This document shows, one piece after another, positions 37,717 to 51,700 of a stretch of 64,000 nt of DNA. Under the pieces are notes generated by a model. It did not search any database. It was given only the letters and a program-made list of their open reading frames with translations, and was not told the DNA's origin. How positions within the stretch are numbered: position 1 is the first letter of the stretch; each line of letters starts with the position of its first letter. Made by a program: the position numbers and the translations under genes. Source of the stretch: Rostratula benghalensis (taxonomy: Eukaryota > Chordata > Aves > Charadriiformes > Rostratulidae); assembly GCA_013399305.1 (NCBI GenBank), contig VXAI01000067.1:3989286-4053285 (forward strand). Reading direction: 5' to 3'.

Positions 37717-38200
37717 CGTGCTGCGCGTCCGAAGAGGCTGCGGCGGCGGGCAGGCCGCCCCACTCCTTCCTGGGCTGGCGAGGGAGGGGGGATGGGAGGC
37801 AGCCGCGCTGGCAGAGGCACCTCACATCGCCGGACCGCGGCGCCCCACCTCAGCCACCGCCGGGGGAAGGAGGGAGGCGGGCGGGGGTGGCCGCCCGGCG
37901 CGCTGCCTGCCGGGTAGAGCGCGGGTCAGCCCCACAGCGGCGCCCGCTTCCCGGCGGCCGCGGGGCGGGACCGCGCTGGGGGCGGGGCCGCGCGCCATGT
38001 GCCGGGCCTCACACCCCGTTCCCGCCCGCCTCGCGCCCCCTCAGCGAGGAGCTCCTCTGTGGCGGGCACGGCGAGGAGCCGCCGGCGACTTCCAGTTCAG
38101 CTTGTGCCCCGTGAGTAGGCCCAGGCGGCCATGGAGCCAGCGCTGTTGTTAGGCCAGCATGCAGGGATGGTGGGCACAGGCCTCGGTAGGCTGGCACTGG
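37050..38200. promoter_or_regulatory. CpG island, ZNF280D promoter region
   Basis: About 1.1 kb of very GC-rich, CpG-dense DNA (many gcggg, gccgc and ccgcgg words) stands out sharply from AT-rich flanks. It contains GGGGCGGGG-type Sp1 boxes near 37980 and an AAGATGGCG (YY1-like) word at 37597-37605. No TATA box is evident. It is the only such island in the window and sits upstream of the ZNF280D start-codon exon, so it is most likely the gene's housekeeping-type promoter. Open frames inside it (up to about 144 codons) are expected from the base composition and are not called as genes. Confidence 0.85.
37717..37850 (-). other. ZNF280D: ZNF280D exon 1, probable non-coding 5' UTR exon
   Basis: On the minus strand a strong donor, CACG|GTAAGG, falls at 37717|37716 inside the CpG island, and the next recognisable exon (exon 2) begins with only seven bases of 5' UTR, so an upstream non-coding exon is required. 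The 3' edge at 37717 is read from the sequence; the transcription start is not, and 37850 is only a placeholder. Weaker donors at about 37358 and 37027 could define alternative first exons. Confidence 0.5.
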
Positions 38201-41200
38201 GGTTCAGGGCTTTCCCTGTATAACCACTAACTCAACACAGTTGTGTGGCCAAACAAAAGCTCTACCCAAAAAAGAGTTTTCACTTCCCCATCTCTCTCCA
38301 CAACGAATGGAGGCAAATGTGCGATAGTATCCAGAAAAAGGCAATTCACATTTCTTAACTGAAGCAGTGAGAGATGTCACCATAAACTATTTGTGCAAGC
38401 CTCTTACAAGTTTATAGACTACAAAACCATGGGAATCAATTAAGCTACCACCAGCATGCAGATACCTACAAGCAGAGTACTAGGAGAACATAAAGTTAAC
38501 AAACTTTTTAGGAAAACAGAACTTTTACAGATTAAAAATTTACAGTACATTTCAAACAACCTCTTCTGCTCTGCTGATACCAAAATATCAGAGAGATAAC
38601 TTTCAGGTTAATATTTAAAAAGGAACTTTGAATATTTTTTTCACTATCAATTTAGTAAATAATATTTGGTGAGAATGATTGAGGCATAAAGGTGTTTATA
38701 ACACGTTCTGAAATGTCTTGTCTAGGATTGTGAAAAATTTTATACATGGCTTAAGCTTAACATAATGCTGCCTTATTACTAACATCAAGGTTTACTTTGT
38801 CAGAGCTACCTAGGGAGACTCTGAAGTTCCTATCACTGAAGATTTGTAAAGTACATAAAAACATGTCAGAAGCAGACTTGGTACATTTAGTGCTACCAAG
38901 CTACTGGGGGAAGCACTATTAAATGACTCTGACAAATACACCTATTGATGATTTTTTTTTAAAAACCCTACAGAATGAGGACTCTGTGTTGTGTCTGGTC
39001 ACTATTTGAATGTAAGCTGGAATCAGAGTGAAATTGTCTTAGCTTTGATTTTGTATGTCAGTAAAAAATATACAGCAGAGCGGGAAAGCCTTGCTCATTA
39101 ACACTGAGGTTACAGGTTTGTTTAATGTTATTTGTTATTCTTAGAAGTACTACATACACACATACAGCAAGTACCAACCTGCTTGACATTGCAATTAGAG
39201 CTGCTGCCAAAATTTTGTTAGGATAGATATGTTCAGATGGGAAGCTTGTGTCTATGAATGCACAAACAAACACTATTCAACACATGTAGGGTTTACTCAA
39301 GTATTCCATAAGGTATGCTTGTAAAATAGATTACATTTAGTCTGCTGTGGTTGGTTGTTAAAGTATCATCAGGAATTTGGCACAAGTATAAACAGTGAGG
39401 GGTGATCTAATCTGTTTATAACATTCTTTTCTAATGTTTGCTAGACATACATATTTGACTTTCCTTTTTGAGGCAATATGAAAAGTCTAACAGTCAACCC
39501 TGAAGAAATCAAAAGCTTCCATTCTTTTAAACTTTAAGAGTATGCTTCTGTAAATTAAGAAAAAACCCGATAGTAAAAAAAAAAATTAGGAAAGTCATTG
39601 TTTCTTCAGCATGCATGTATTTCCACTGTCAACATTACTTAAACTCATCAGATATGAATACATTCTAAACTGCTTGAAGTTACAAGAAATGTTTGAATTG
39701 GATGAGCTCTGTCAGAATGAAAAATTATTAAAACCAGAACCATTGCTGTTACAAATCCAGTTTGTTTATTTGGATGCAAAATAAAAATATTTTTTTAAAA
39801 ACTTTGTTTCCCAAAGCTTTTCATGGTGGCTTTATGTTGAAATAAAGTTACTACATCTATTTATCTATGGCAGATGTTTATCCAGTTCTCAGATCACAGA
39901 CACAGAGCATACACCTTGTCTGATGGATTCATTTTTACCATTCACCTTACAATAAATTCAATCCTAGATGTCTACTACTGTATGTACTTCATATAGTACA
40001 GAAAATCCAAGCAAATAACTACTTGGTTTAGCCTTTGTGTCCACTTGTACTCAATTAAGTAATGCAGTAGTGTAGAACATTGTTCCACTGGGTTAATGCC
40101 AGACATTGTTATAGTACTTGGCAGATGCCTTAAACAGCATGAAAAGTGACATAATACCAACTCAACATATGCCCCAGAGGCTCTTGTTGAAAAATGACAC
40201 CACTGTGTAAAGTTTACAGTCATATTTTCTGCTTTAAAAAAACCCCCAAAACCAAGGAAGTAATGTATATTTATTGGAGAAGTCTTACTGACAGCAATTG
40301 CCAGGTAATGCTGACAACTGCTACACTGCAAGAATCCTACTGCTGAGTTGGTTTCTCTCTTTCACAAGCCTTCTTAGAAAAAGAAAAGGTGTTGTACATT
40401 ACTTTGCAAAGATGCTCTAGTTCATTAGAATACTGTGAACAGACATTCAGCAACATGTGCTCTTTTTAACAGGAAGTGAAAATTTCTCCTACGATGCTTC
40501 CTTTTCTTGTGATTTGTAAAAATTTATTAACTCGTTATGCAAAGTATTAGCCATTCTTCATGTAGGGTCCCCAAAAGCAAACCTCATTGTATTCAGGAGA
40601 CAGAAATAGAATAATTCCAAAAAAGAAAAGACAAAAGTGAGTTAAAACTTACAGAAGTGCAATGCTCCAATGCAGCTTTTAAACTGTGGCAGATATTACT
40701 GGAAGTAATAAATAATGCATCTGCTTTGAAAACCATAAAATAACTTATTTGCATCACAATGAGTTGCTATTAGGAAGATTTAAAAATAACTGAAGAATAA
40801 ACAGAAACATATCAACTCCTAAGCGATAAGTATTTTCTCATCATCCTAAAGAAAGGAACTAATAATACAGAAATAAGGAAAGAAAATCTGTTAAAAATCC
40901 TATTCTTTAGTAGAATAACACTCAAAATTTCTGCTGAGGTATCAACAACTCTGGACAAATCAGAAAGTGACAAACCTATAGACTGTTATATTTTTTTATA
41001 TTCTTTACAAGTAATCTTGTATTAGCCTAGCAGCTTCTGTTCATAAAGCTAGAACTGAAATGGATTTATTGGCATTATCACCACATCTGTAAAACCTGGA
41101 CATGAATTCTGAGGAAGTCTGTGCCAATAACTGATTTTATTTATCCTATTGGCTGCCAAACTGAAAGGAAAGAAAGTACTAAAACAACAAAACAGAAAAC

Positions 41201-42512
41201 AATGAGGATTGCTGCTTTATCCGCTAGCCAGTTAGTTTACAGTCCCTAAAGGGACTTACTAGTCCTTATGAGTCCTAGAATCAACTCTTCTCACAGGTCT
41301 GATCTAATCAGAGTTTTGCAGGGTATTTGGAGTGCTTTTCTCTGATTTAGCTATTCCCTTTAAGAGTATTAAATGTCTATCTGAACAGGAATTAAAAGCT
41401 GAGGGTGTCGCATATCACCAGTTCCTGGTTTACACATCAGGCTTGACTCATTCTGATGCAGTGAACACTTAAGTGAAACAAATTTTAAGAGCTTTATTCC
41501 AAGATCTCTATTAGTTAGAGTGACTGGACCCCCTCAAACAGGAGAGGGAAGACCTCCGCCTTATGCATTCTCCTGCATGAATGAACTAGTGCCAGGGCTT
41601 TGGGACGAAAGGCAGCATCGCTTCTACCTTTCTTTTCTTGCTTATGAATCCAGCAAGTTATGTCCTAGGGTTTCAGATTCACACTGCTCGATTAAGTTTA
41701 AAAACCATCAGAAAGTATTATCATCTCTAAAACGTTCTGTTGATTTCACATGAATATGGTATCATTGCCTTCCCTTAACTGTCATTTTTGGCAGGTTCTA
41801 TTGAGAATTGTCTCTAAAAGATTAATGTTTTCTCTTCGTTTTTTGAAAGCTCCTCTGCAGCATATAAATGAGAACTTTAAGATGGTAGGATTACATATTT
41901 TTTAAATTTTTTTTTTTTAAAAAAATTGTGCTGGGGGTTTTTTGTCATAAATATTCTGATCCACTGACTTCTATTTATAAAGTCTGAAACTGTCCAACAG
42001 CTCTTATATCTACACAGCTATTTCCTTTTTGCCTCAATATGCAGCAGACTCAACTTGTTTATCTTTCCTGCAGGATCCCTCATGTTGGGCATATAGTGTT
42101 CTTAGCAGGAATTATGGTACTCCTTGAAGAACATTTAAGAAACAAAAGTCATGAACGGCAACTCTAGAACGGAGTTAATACTGTCAAGGCCCTCCATTAT
42201 CTCCAGATTCTTAATCTCCAGATTCTTAAATATTTGGCCCTTGACTAAGGTTTGACTAAAATCTAGCCAGTTTGTAGTTCCCTTGCCAAATTACAAAATG
42301 GAGTGCATACTTCCTACCTGGACTACATGGGTCTGGCAGCCTGGATGTATTTATACTTCAATCAAAATGCAAAGTCCATCTGAATACCATGGTGATGCAT
42401 TTTTCATTGGTCTGAAGCAAACAGGGCAATCATTTGCTGTGCAACACCAAGTGTTCTAAACAGCTTGACTGAAAATCATATTTTCAATGTTGAAATGTGA
42501 AGGAGGGATCAA
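38201..42512. other. Intergenic, AT-rich
   Basis: Upstream of the ZNF280D promoter. Several short open frames, the longest 118 codons at 39975-40331 (minus), with no recognisable domain, splice context or coding-like composition. A 15-bp tandem duplication (atctccagattctta, twice) is at 42199-42228. Nothing else identified. Confidence 0.7.
42199..42228. repeat. Tandem duplication, 15-bp unit
   Basis: atctccagattctta is present twice head to tail with no mismatch. Confidence 0.85.
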
Positions 42513-42552
42513 NNNNNNNNNNNNNNNNNNNNNNNNNNNNNNNNNNNNNNNN
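42513..42552. other. Assembly gap (40 N)
   Basis: A run of 40 N; the true length is unknown. Confidence 1.
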
Positions 42553-42701
42553 ATTTATTCCTGTCCATTTGAGTAGTAATATTAACATGACATTAAAATT
42601 GTTAGAACATTTGTAATTTAAAAAAAAAAAAGTCATTTCTTAAAGGTTAAACTTTCATTTGGCTTCTCAGAAGTATTTAACATAGTTTACTAAGGAAAGA
42701 T

Positions 42702-42780
42702 TTCATAGCATCATAGAAATTGTCTAGAAGGGACCTTTGAGATCATCTAGTCCAACTAGCAACCTAACTGATAAAAAGCA
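42702..42780 (-). mobile_element. CR1 3'-end fragment
   Basis: catagcatcatagaaat followed by gaagggacctttgagatcat and ctagtccaac is a diverged CR1 3' end in reverse orientation. About 80 bp; edges approximate. Confidence 0.85.
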
Positions 42781-45700
42781 TCCATCAGTTTGTGCAATAG
42801 TAGCAAATATGTGGCCTAGTGATAGGTTTTGAGCACATAAGTTGATTTGAGACAAATTTGATAGAATGGTAGATACACCTTGGAAGTAATTTAGAGCTTC
42901 AATTTTTTGTACAAATAACTGCTGAATAGAGAGTATCCATGGTGAGAGTTAGCATGAAGAGATGTTTATTCAATCAAGGAGAAAGATCTGAGAAATACCA
43001 CAAATGTGGCTCCCATCAGTTTGCAATCAAGAGCCAGATTTCAGTTGTTGTGATTCCTAAGACCTGAGTTAACAAAGCGAAAGCACTGTTATTAGCCCAG
43101 TAACTCCTGAACTCTGAGGGCAAGGATGGCACACGAGCAATCAGAGTCTCGGTTGGCTCCCAAAGCACAGGTAGAGTCCAAGTGACAGCCTGTGTCATTC
43201 TCTCACCTCTTAAACATTTGTTAGCAGTGTACTGCAAACAGAATTGTTCTGCTGACTTGGGTATTACTTTTCTGCATCCTACAAGTATCCTTAAAATAAT
43301 AGTCTTACTTAAGTCACAAATTAGAATTTATGGCTTTTTTTTTTTTGCATTACACATCACATGGAAGAGGAAGGGAAGACACCATTTCTCTGCTGAGTTC
43401 ACTTAGAGTTGATTATCTTTGTTTTCTTTCCTTTTTCTCAACACCCCACAATGCTCCATTTCCTCTCAATATGCCCTATAATTATCCCAGCTTCCGGCAT
43501 TGTGTAAGTACGTAAAAGTAGTGAAATTATCTCTCTTTTTCTCCCTTCAAATTCTCTCTTAAATTTCTCTCTTCAACTTCTGTCTCTGTCCACTATTAAC
43601 TTTTCATGCCAGCTATAGTAAAGATGGTAGTTCTGTGTAGTAGATGCGCATAATGGGTTGGAAGCAACAGAGAGAGACCAACATAGCATCAGAGTATGTA
43701 GCAATGTAGGACTGAATGTAGCAATGAAGGACTGTAGAGCTAAACCTTGAACTGCAGGGAGTTACAGGAGAGTGAAGTTTGATGGATGCTGTTTTGATCT
43801 GTGTGATAATTTACAGAAAAAAATTGGAATTTTCATATGACATTGTGATTAATAGTATTGCATTGGTACCAGCTGATAATTCTTCTGGCATAGAACAACA
43901 GAAATGCCATTCTGGTGTCACAACAGCTAAAAAAGAAACTTTTAATTTATTAATGAGTAATATTAAATCATAAATAACAATGCTACAGCACTAAATTCCA
44001 TCCTAACAAACAATACAGGTAAGAACAGGCTGAACAGAATTCTTTAAGGGATCTTGATCATAAAATTCTGCAGCCCGCAGATTTCTCTAACAAAGTTTTG
44101 TTTATGTGCCTGCAGCAGACATTTGTAGGGTGATTTCCTTAATTGTGCTAATAGTTGTACAAGTCTGTGTGCAGTAAAAAACACTATTTCTAGACTTTAA
44201 ATATCCAGAAAAATGCTGAAGCCCTAAACAACTTGTGGTTTGTATTTAATTTCATTGTCGCAAACAAGAGATGTCAGATTCATAGTTTTCTGTAGTTCTA
44301 CACTCTGACTGTGTGGTTTCACTGGGAAGCATTAACAATGAATCAGTCAACCGGTCTGCTTTTGTTTGGACAGGTGGAACACAGATATTAAACTTCTAGA
44401 ATAAACAGATGCCTATCTGAATTTGATAGAATTTTTAAAAAAGGTATTTTTTCATGTTTTCTAAGCTAATGTGAACGCTGTGCATATCCTTTACTACAAC
44501 CCAGGATTACTCACCAGATCGGCCAATCCCCAAAATTACTTTTTTAAAAGGCCATGTACAAGTCAGTAAAAACCAGCTCATCCCCTTGAAGGTTTGAGAC
44601 AGGCTAGTATTTTCCTTTTCAGGAAAGATAAGGATGAAATATCCGGAAGCAGTGGTATATATAGAGAAGTGATACTTAAAGGCAGCCTTCTGTTCAGAAT
44701 TATTCTAGGGAAGACTTTCACATAGTGCCACAACTTAGTTTACTGGCACTGACAAAAAGTTAATTTTTAAAGAAAATGATCTTCTGGAAATTAACCAAGT
44801 GGAACTGACTTACAAATTTAACAACACACCTTGTTTCTATTAATCTATGCTGTGTTGACTAAAACAGCAACTGTCAGTTTGACACAATCTGAGTTCACTA
44901 TGAAATGCCAATACCCTGACAAAATATATCAAATATGCACCTGCGAAAAATTAGGCATTAATTATAAACAGTCTCTAGTGTCTTAAGCTACAGAACTGCT
45001 GGTTTAGCTCAGTAGCAAAGTACTCACTTGGGAAACTTGTGATATAATTTTAGAGCAGTTTCTCAGATGGGTTTTCTATTTCAACAGCTAATTGAAAAGA
45101 GTTTGCAGAAGCAGCCACGTTCATTCACCTCGTTAACCACTTAATGATCTATAATAGGGGAAGAGATCCTGCTCCCATGAAATCATATAGTCATCTAATT
45201 CATTTAGAGTACTTCCATTTGGGTATTATTTTAGAGAGGAATAAAATGTATCCACCTGATAAACTTATCCTTTTAAACATCAGTAATATTTAGAGCAATA
45301 TACTTCCAGAGCCCAAACCAGATATTCTTGTAGCCATTAACAGAACATAGCTTCCTCACCATATATAAGTCCAATATTGTGCTAATTTGATTTTAAAAAT
45401 ATTTAATTTTTCTAATTTCTACTGTAGTGTATTACCATAAAATGTATTTAAGTTACATTTCCGCAGTGTCCTTTCCAAGATATTTACTGGTTTTGTTGTA
45501 TTTCTACTTAAGAATTATACTGTAAAACTGGTAACACTCAACATAAATGGCTAACATTACCATAAAACCTTGAATAACATTGTGAATCAGAAGACAGTTA
45601 AACTTACTAAACAATATTACATATAAATCAGAAACTTGATGCCTTATATGCAAGAAATGTATTTTCTAGAAATCAACTGAATTACACAAAAGGATGTGTG

Positions 45701-48700
45701 TTGGACAAGAACTGCTTCCATGTGGGTCCACTGCTAGGATAGGGACCTTTGCAATGTCCTTGGAATAGCATCTATTCTCTTGGGCATTCTTCCAGTTTTT
45801 AGAATGGTACTTTGAAAGCCATTATGATGAACAGATAGCTATAGCTACTCTTTTGCATTGATCAGCTATCTTTGGGTATAAAGCTGAATATTCATGGGGT
45901 ACACAATATTTACAAAAATAGTAATAGTATCATCAGTCATCAATATGTCGCACTAATCGGGATCTCCGTAGTTTTGTACTTTTCAGTAGTGGAAAATGTT
46001 TTGGCAATGAAACAGTTGACAGCTATGAAAATGTAATGTATGTGTGTGCAGACCTAAGGAAACATAAAAGATAATGTAAAAGTACTAGGGAAGCTTTTTG
46101 TATTGCTTCACTTTTTCAGTTGTGGGTTTTTGTCTGGGGTGGGTAGGTTGGTAAGGCTCTGATTGACTGAACAGAATTCTCAGAGCAGAATAGAATAGCA
46201 GAGGATTCAATTCCATTTACATTATCTATTTAAAAAGTCCTGGTCCTTTTTTTTTTTTGAGGGGGGGGTGGGAAACTGGGAGCTAGAATGGGAGGCAAAT
46301 GTAAAGAAGGACTATTTATTTCTGAGAAAGTAAGAATCTGGGGATTTGCCTAAAAGTAGAACTGTTCTACAGCTTTAGGGTGTGTTCAGTGCTGAAAAAA
46401 CATGTTGAAAGGAGAAAAAAAAGTATTGAGTTTGATAATAATTTCTATTTTGATAGCTTCTGTCTCAGCAATTAAAAAAATCTTAAGATTGTATAGTATT
46501 AATAAAAATCTATACTTCACAATAAAAGATGAGTATATAGTTTTAGATTAGGTCTTGATCTGACTGAAAACTCTTCAAAGCCTAAACCTTCATGATTAGG
46601 CATCTCCTTGCCATACAGTTTCTGATCAGAATGTTTTCCAAGCAGAGGGACAGACTGTTTGGCTATGTCTGGTCCCCTAATACTGAGTTAAAGGAATTAC
46701 AGTCCTACATATTCACAGATTGTAATTTATATTCCTTGTACCTGCAAATTTAAGAGCCACATGATAACATAAACTCTACATGTGCTCTTATAAGAGTTTT
46801 ATTGCAGAGATGTCCAAATCAGCAACCTCATTTTTCCTCCAAACTTCAATTTTAGAGGATATCAAGAAAATTATATCAGATGCCATAAATCAAAATCCTA
46901 TCCGAAGAGGAGTGAACTAAATTAAACAATTAGAAATTAAGGCAGATTCAGAACAGCAATAGTTCTAACAACACCAGCCTCAAGTAACCATTTTCTTTTA
47001 TGAACTATTCCCTGTAGATGTAGGACAAAACACGTTCAGCATTTTTTCATAATGAAAAAACAATTTCTGTAGTTTTCTTTTTGACTAAGTGCTTTCTTCA
47101 TTTCATCCTGAAGAAGTCAGTCATCTATATATAGCATATTGCAACTTAATTCCATTTCCTAATTCCCAGTAGTTACAATCAATGCTAAAAACACCCTACA
47201 TTTGATTTCCATGTTTTTGTGAAAAACAAGGTCATAATTAAAAGTCATGATCACCATTTGAGAAACACTTTAATTCTTTCACTGTTTTCAAGGAAACCAT
47301 ATCTCCAATGCAAACATTATGCTTGGTTTCTGATTTATTCTTGTTGGACTTCTTTTATAAGGTTTATTGAAAAAGTGTACATTATGAGAATTTTAAGGAA
47401 TATTGTTTGAAATAAGTCTTCTTTTTGGATAGTGGAAGGCTTAGATGCTATCCTGGCTGTAGAGCTGTCAGCTAGACCCAGCCTCAAAATGAGGCTGAAG
47501 AATGCAGTGAGGAAGAAGGGCCTCAGTTAATGAGGAAAAAAGCTTTAAAAACACCTTTGATGTGCTTTATATCTGCAGCAGTCAAGATACAGAAGAATAA
47601 GAGATGGCTGACTGGAAGCTAGAGCACAGCAGATAGCCGGGCTGTGACAGAGCCTTCTGTGAGAGAAGATACATGGGAGATGAGAATCAGCTTCTGCAGC
47701 ATCAGTCCCAGATGGGCTGTCGTGATGTACAGAGCAATCAAGACTGTAAGAACCAGTGACTGACACCCCGCCACTGACCTGATCTTTGTTTCTGGAGGAG
47801 CTGAGAACAACTAGCAGCAGAAAAGGTGGGTAGTTTATTATTGATTATGCAGTGTACTTGCTTTCACTACTCAAGATGAAACATTTCACTTTGTTCCAGC
47901 AACTCACAAATAATTCAATTTCATGTCCTTTTTGACCACTGTATAATAAATTCTACTTAATCCTGATGCAACCTGCCTCTATGGTTGCTGCTAATTTACT
48001 TCTCTGTTATATGAGTAACTTTGTTGGTCTCACCAGCTCTTCTAAAAAGAAAGTCTGATTTTGTCATGATCTTCTCCTTCCCACAGCTGTTTTAACATTG
48101 GTAGAGCTTCATCTGTAATGCAGCCCTAGGTATGTTGCAGGCTTTTCTTTGCTTATCTGCCTATGAGCAGTGAATGTTTTGGCTGTTCCATTTTTATATC
48201 TTGCTTTTATCAAAATCCCACCACACTGATTTGCTACATTTTTGAAGTAGCCAATAAAGTTTTGATTTCAACCATTGCAAATATACCACCAACCTAGAAT
48301 TAGCTCTTTGAGTAAGAAAAGCTTACTTTAGCAGCTATAAAGTACTTGTCTTTGTCCTCTTTCCATCACCTTGTAAACAAACAAAAAAATAAAAATCTGT
48401 ATTTTCCTTATACCATGGATCACTCTTTTCAAAACCACCAATGCCAAGTGAATAATCTAGGAGAATTTCCAGGTCTGTTTTCTTGCTCTTACTACCAGAT
48501 ATTATAATAATCTTCATTTGGTGTCTTAACACATAAATAAAAGATTTCACTACATGAGCCTCAAAGTCTTAAACCATAATGTTTTGTACTGTTCCATTTC
48601 AAATGAGAATATTTCACTCTACACCTTTGGCAGAGTCTTACCTTTCTCTAAGAATAGTAGAAAAACTGGTTTAAAATGGTGAGCAAAGAATGCAGAATAC

Positions 48701-51700
48701 TGAGGGGCATTATAATCTGCAAGAAGATTATTCCATACAGTAAAACGTTACATCATAAACTTACTTCCTGTTGATGAAGACCAACCAAACCCTAGATGGT
48801 CTTTTCAACTTTAAGGTATAATCAAACTGATCATTTTGTACCAGTATATCTTTGAATAATATGTGGACTTACTGTATTAAAAAAGATGGAGAAACACTTG
48901 TTTCACTGGTGTTCATGCATACTAATATAAAAAGACTGTACTGAGATCTTGAGAACAACACAGGCAGACCTATGACTGCTTTAGGAATTCAGTTCCATCT
49001 GTGTGCGCTACTAAGGTCTCTTTGGTACAGGTATTTTTTTTTATTTAGTATCATGTTTTATGATACTAAAGAGGATAACAATGCAGTGTGGGCACAACAC
49101 AACAAGAGCACATTGCTAATAATCCCATTCCCATTAAATATTTAGAATTGTCATATTTCATAATCAGAACACAGAAGTAACAAGTTAGAACAACTCCATG
49201 CTGGTGAAAATGACTAATTAAGTATTAAAAGCTGTGAGAAGCAGCCATTGCTTGAAAACAAAATCCTCAAAGGTAGAGAAAAGATGCAGTTGCAATCATT
49301 TCTAAATGGTTCCCCCCCCAACATTTTTTTGTTTTACTATTGCAGTACTAGGACAAGAGCAGAAATTCCTGAATGCTAAACTGTCCGTAATACTGAAAAA
49401 TAATTTGATCTGTCTCACCTATAAAACTGAAATATTACTGCTTATATAGGCTCAGAGCAGTTCTCATCAGAAGTGGTAAACCCTAGCACTACCCCTTAGC
49501 TTGCAGTGATGCCCCATAGATTTTGCACTGAGTCAGCCTGACACAAACAATAGCTGCTCTAATACTATTCCAGTTGAAGCAATAGATACTACTCTGGCTC
49601 TGTAGCTGTTACCACTTCACAAGATTGGAACTATTCATGACAAATTGGATAGTACTAACAATGAGAGCTATAGCCCCAGTAGGCTGCAATAAGACAGTTT
49701 TAAAAGGTTTAGCCAGAGATCCTGACAAGCAATACAGAGCTACAAAGCTATGTCCACTGTTCAGCAGCACCTACATGGGAGAAGGGAAGCAGGATCTGAA
49801 AGGCATGCGGGAATGCTGGTGAAATCTCCACTGTTTAAGCCACCCAGATTTCCATTTGCTCTGTGCAGTCAGATCAAAGCAAAGCAGACAGGCTAAGGCT
49901 GGGCTTCACAAGTGTTGCATAATACTGGCTTTACCTCTGCCCATTTTTCTGTTTGAAGGAAATAGATGTAAAAGGACTAGGAATTACAAATTATAACTGG
50001 TTTTTCAGTTAGCTTTCTACCAAAAGATCAGTTATCAGCAATCAAATTTTAACTATTTTCTTGCAAAGTAGTTGAACCAAAACTCTGTCATAAGCCACAT
50101 ACGCCTTTGTAGGGGTCTATAAAGTAAATGAAAATAAAATATCTCCAAATATATTACAGCAGTTGTATATTCCAAAAGTTTAGGAATATTCTTGCACCTA
50201 TATTTTAAACCTTTTGACAGAAAATACTTAAGTATTTCCAAAAGATCACAATTTTTAGTATCGGATATCCAATGGATTTTACACTGTATGAACAAGTTGT
50301 GGGCAGTTGACAAAAATCATTTTATACTTCACTTTTGAATTCAGACTTTAGCCTTCTTCAATCTGGAATACCAGTATTTTTGGACTAGTCTTTATATCTG
50401 AACCTTAGCAATAGAACTAAAACCAGTTAAGATCCTTTACAATGAACCACAAATCACACTCATTGTTAATTTAATACAGTGCAGCACAAAGATGTCTACA
50501 AGTAGTGACTGATTCAATACTATCCATTACACATTTTTCCATCTTACACTTCCATAGCCTGCATGTGTCGATGGTGTGGATTTCCTGGAACTTTGATGTA
50601 TACATTAAGATTTCTACTTTGAGCATTTTTATTTTTTAACCCATTTACTTTGCTTCATATGAGAGATTTAAGATTTGCTGAATTAGGCTCTAAATGTTGT
50701 ACAGTGAGCCAAAAAAGCTGATAGTCTTAGACACTTATGGCATGGCATGTTAAATACCTATTAGATGATGATCCTCAGGGACAATCTAAGACATCCTCTC
50801 CTTAGTGAGATGTTAATGTCCCACACGGTTTTTTGTGTAGTCTAAGAATTTCAAATACTGACTCTCAGCATTTGATCTATTGGTTGATCTGGTAATGCCT
50901 GTGAATGGCATCAAACAGATCAAATATAATGCTGGAAGATTTATAAAAGCTTGTGTAACATAGCAAAAAGACTTCTTAAGAAACAGGGTAAATCTCTGGC
51001 CTGGCATAGGCAATGCTCCAGTCATATGCCCAAGAAACTGCCAAATAGTTGTAGTTACTATTCAACCGTATGCTATTAGTTGTAGATGCTAAAACCAGAT
51101 CTCTTGCTAGAAAAATCTAGATGAGAAATAATAATGCAGCAAAGAGCCTGTTTTCAAAGTAGGCGTTTCAAAATATCTGCAAGATAAGTTTTATCTTCCG
51201 TTATCACCTGCTCAATGCAAGAAAGAAATGGAGTGTTTCATGCTGGGATTTATAATCTCTGTGGACTGTACCATGGTATCAAAGATGAAGTCAGCTACCA
51301 TCTGCTCCATTTTATGCAAAATAGATGTGGCCCTTGAACTTCTGGCAATTTTCCAATTCTATCCTCCGTGCAGATTTCTAACACTCCTGCTTTACAGGAT
51401 ATCCTATTATTCAGCTCAGACAGTAAATTTTACTATTCATGGTCAACTATTTGTTGACTACGTGGACTTTGACACAGTGGCAGGGTACAAAGATATCTAC
51501 TCTTGGGTTTTTTTAAAAAACTTAGGAGAATGTTCTGAAACAATACATACACTTTCTCTATATATGTAATTCATTGCAATGAAACAAGTTCATTCTTTAC
51601 CACCAAGTTTAAGTGTTACAGGAGTGCTTAATTACTATGTTTTACTACTTTAAACATTGATTTTATTTTTTTAAAATACACAGGTCCTGTTGCACTATTA

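Noticed and set aside
36883..38197. Many open frames of 60-144 codons, rich in Ala, Pro, Arg and Gly
   Set aside because: Low stop frequency is expected in a CpG island; the frames overlap on both strands and none shows a known domain.
39975..40331. 118-codon minus-strand open frame
   Set aside because: No recognisable motif and no splice or promoter context; plausible by chance in this length of intergenic DNA.
44998..45070. tRNA-like start (ggtttagctcagtagcaaag)
   Set aside because: Resembles an A box, but there is no B box (GGTTCGANNCC-like) and no acceptor-stem pairing downstream.
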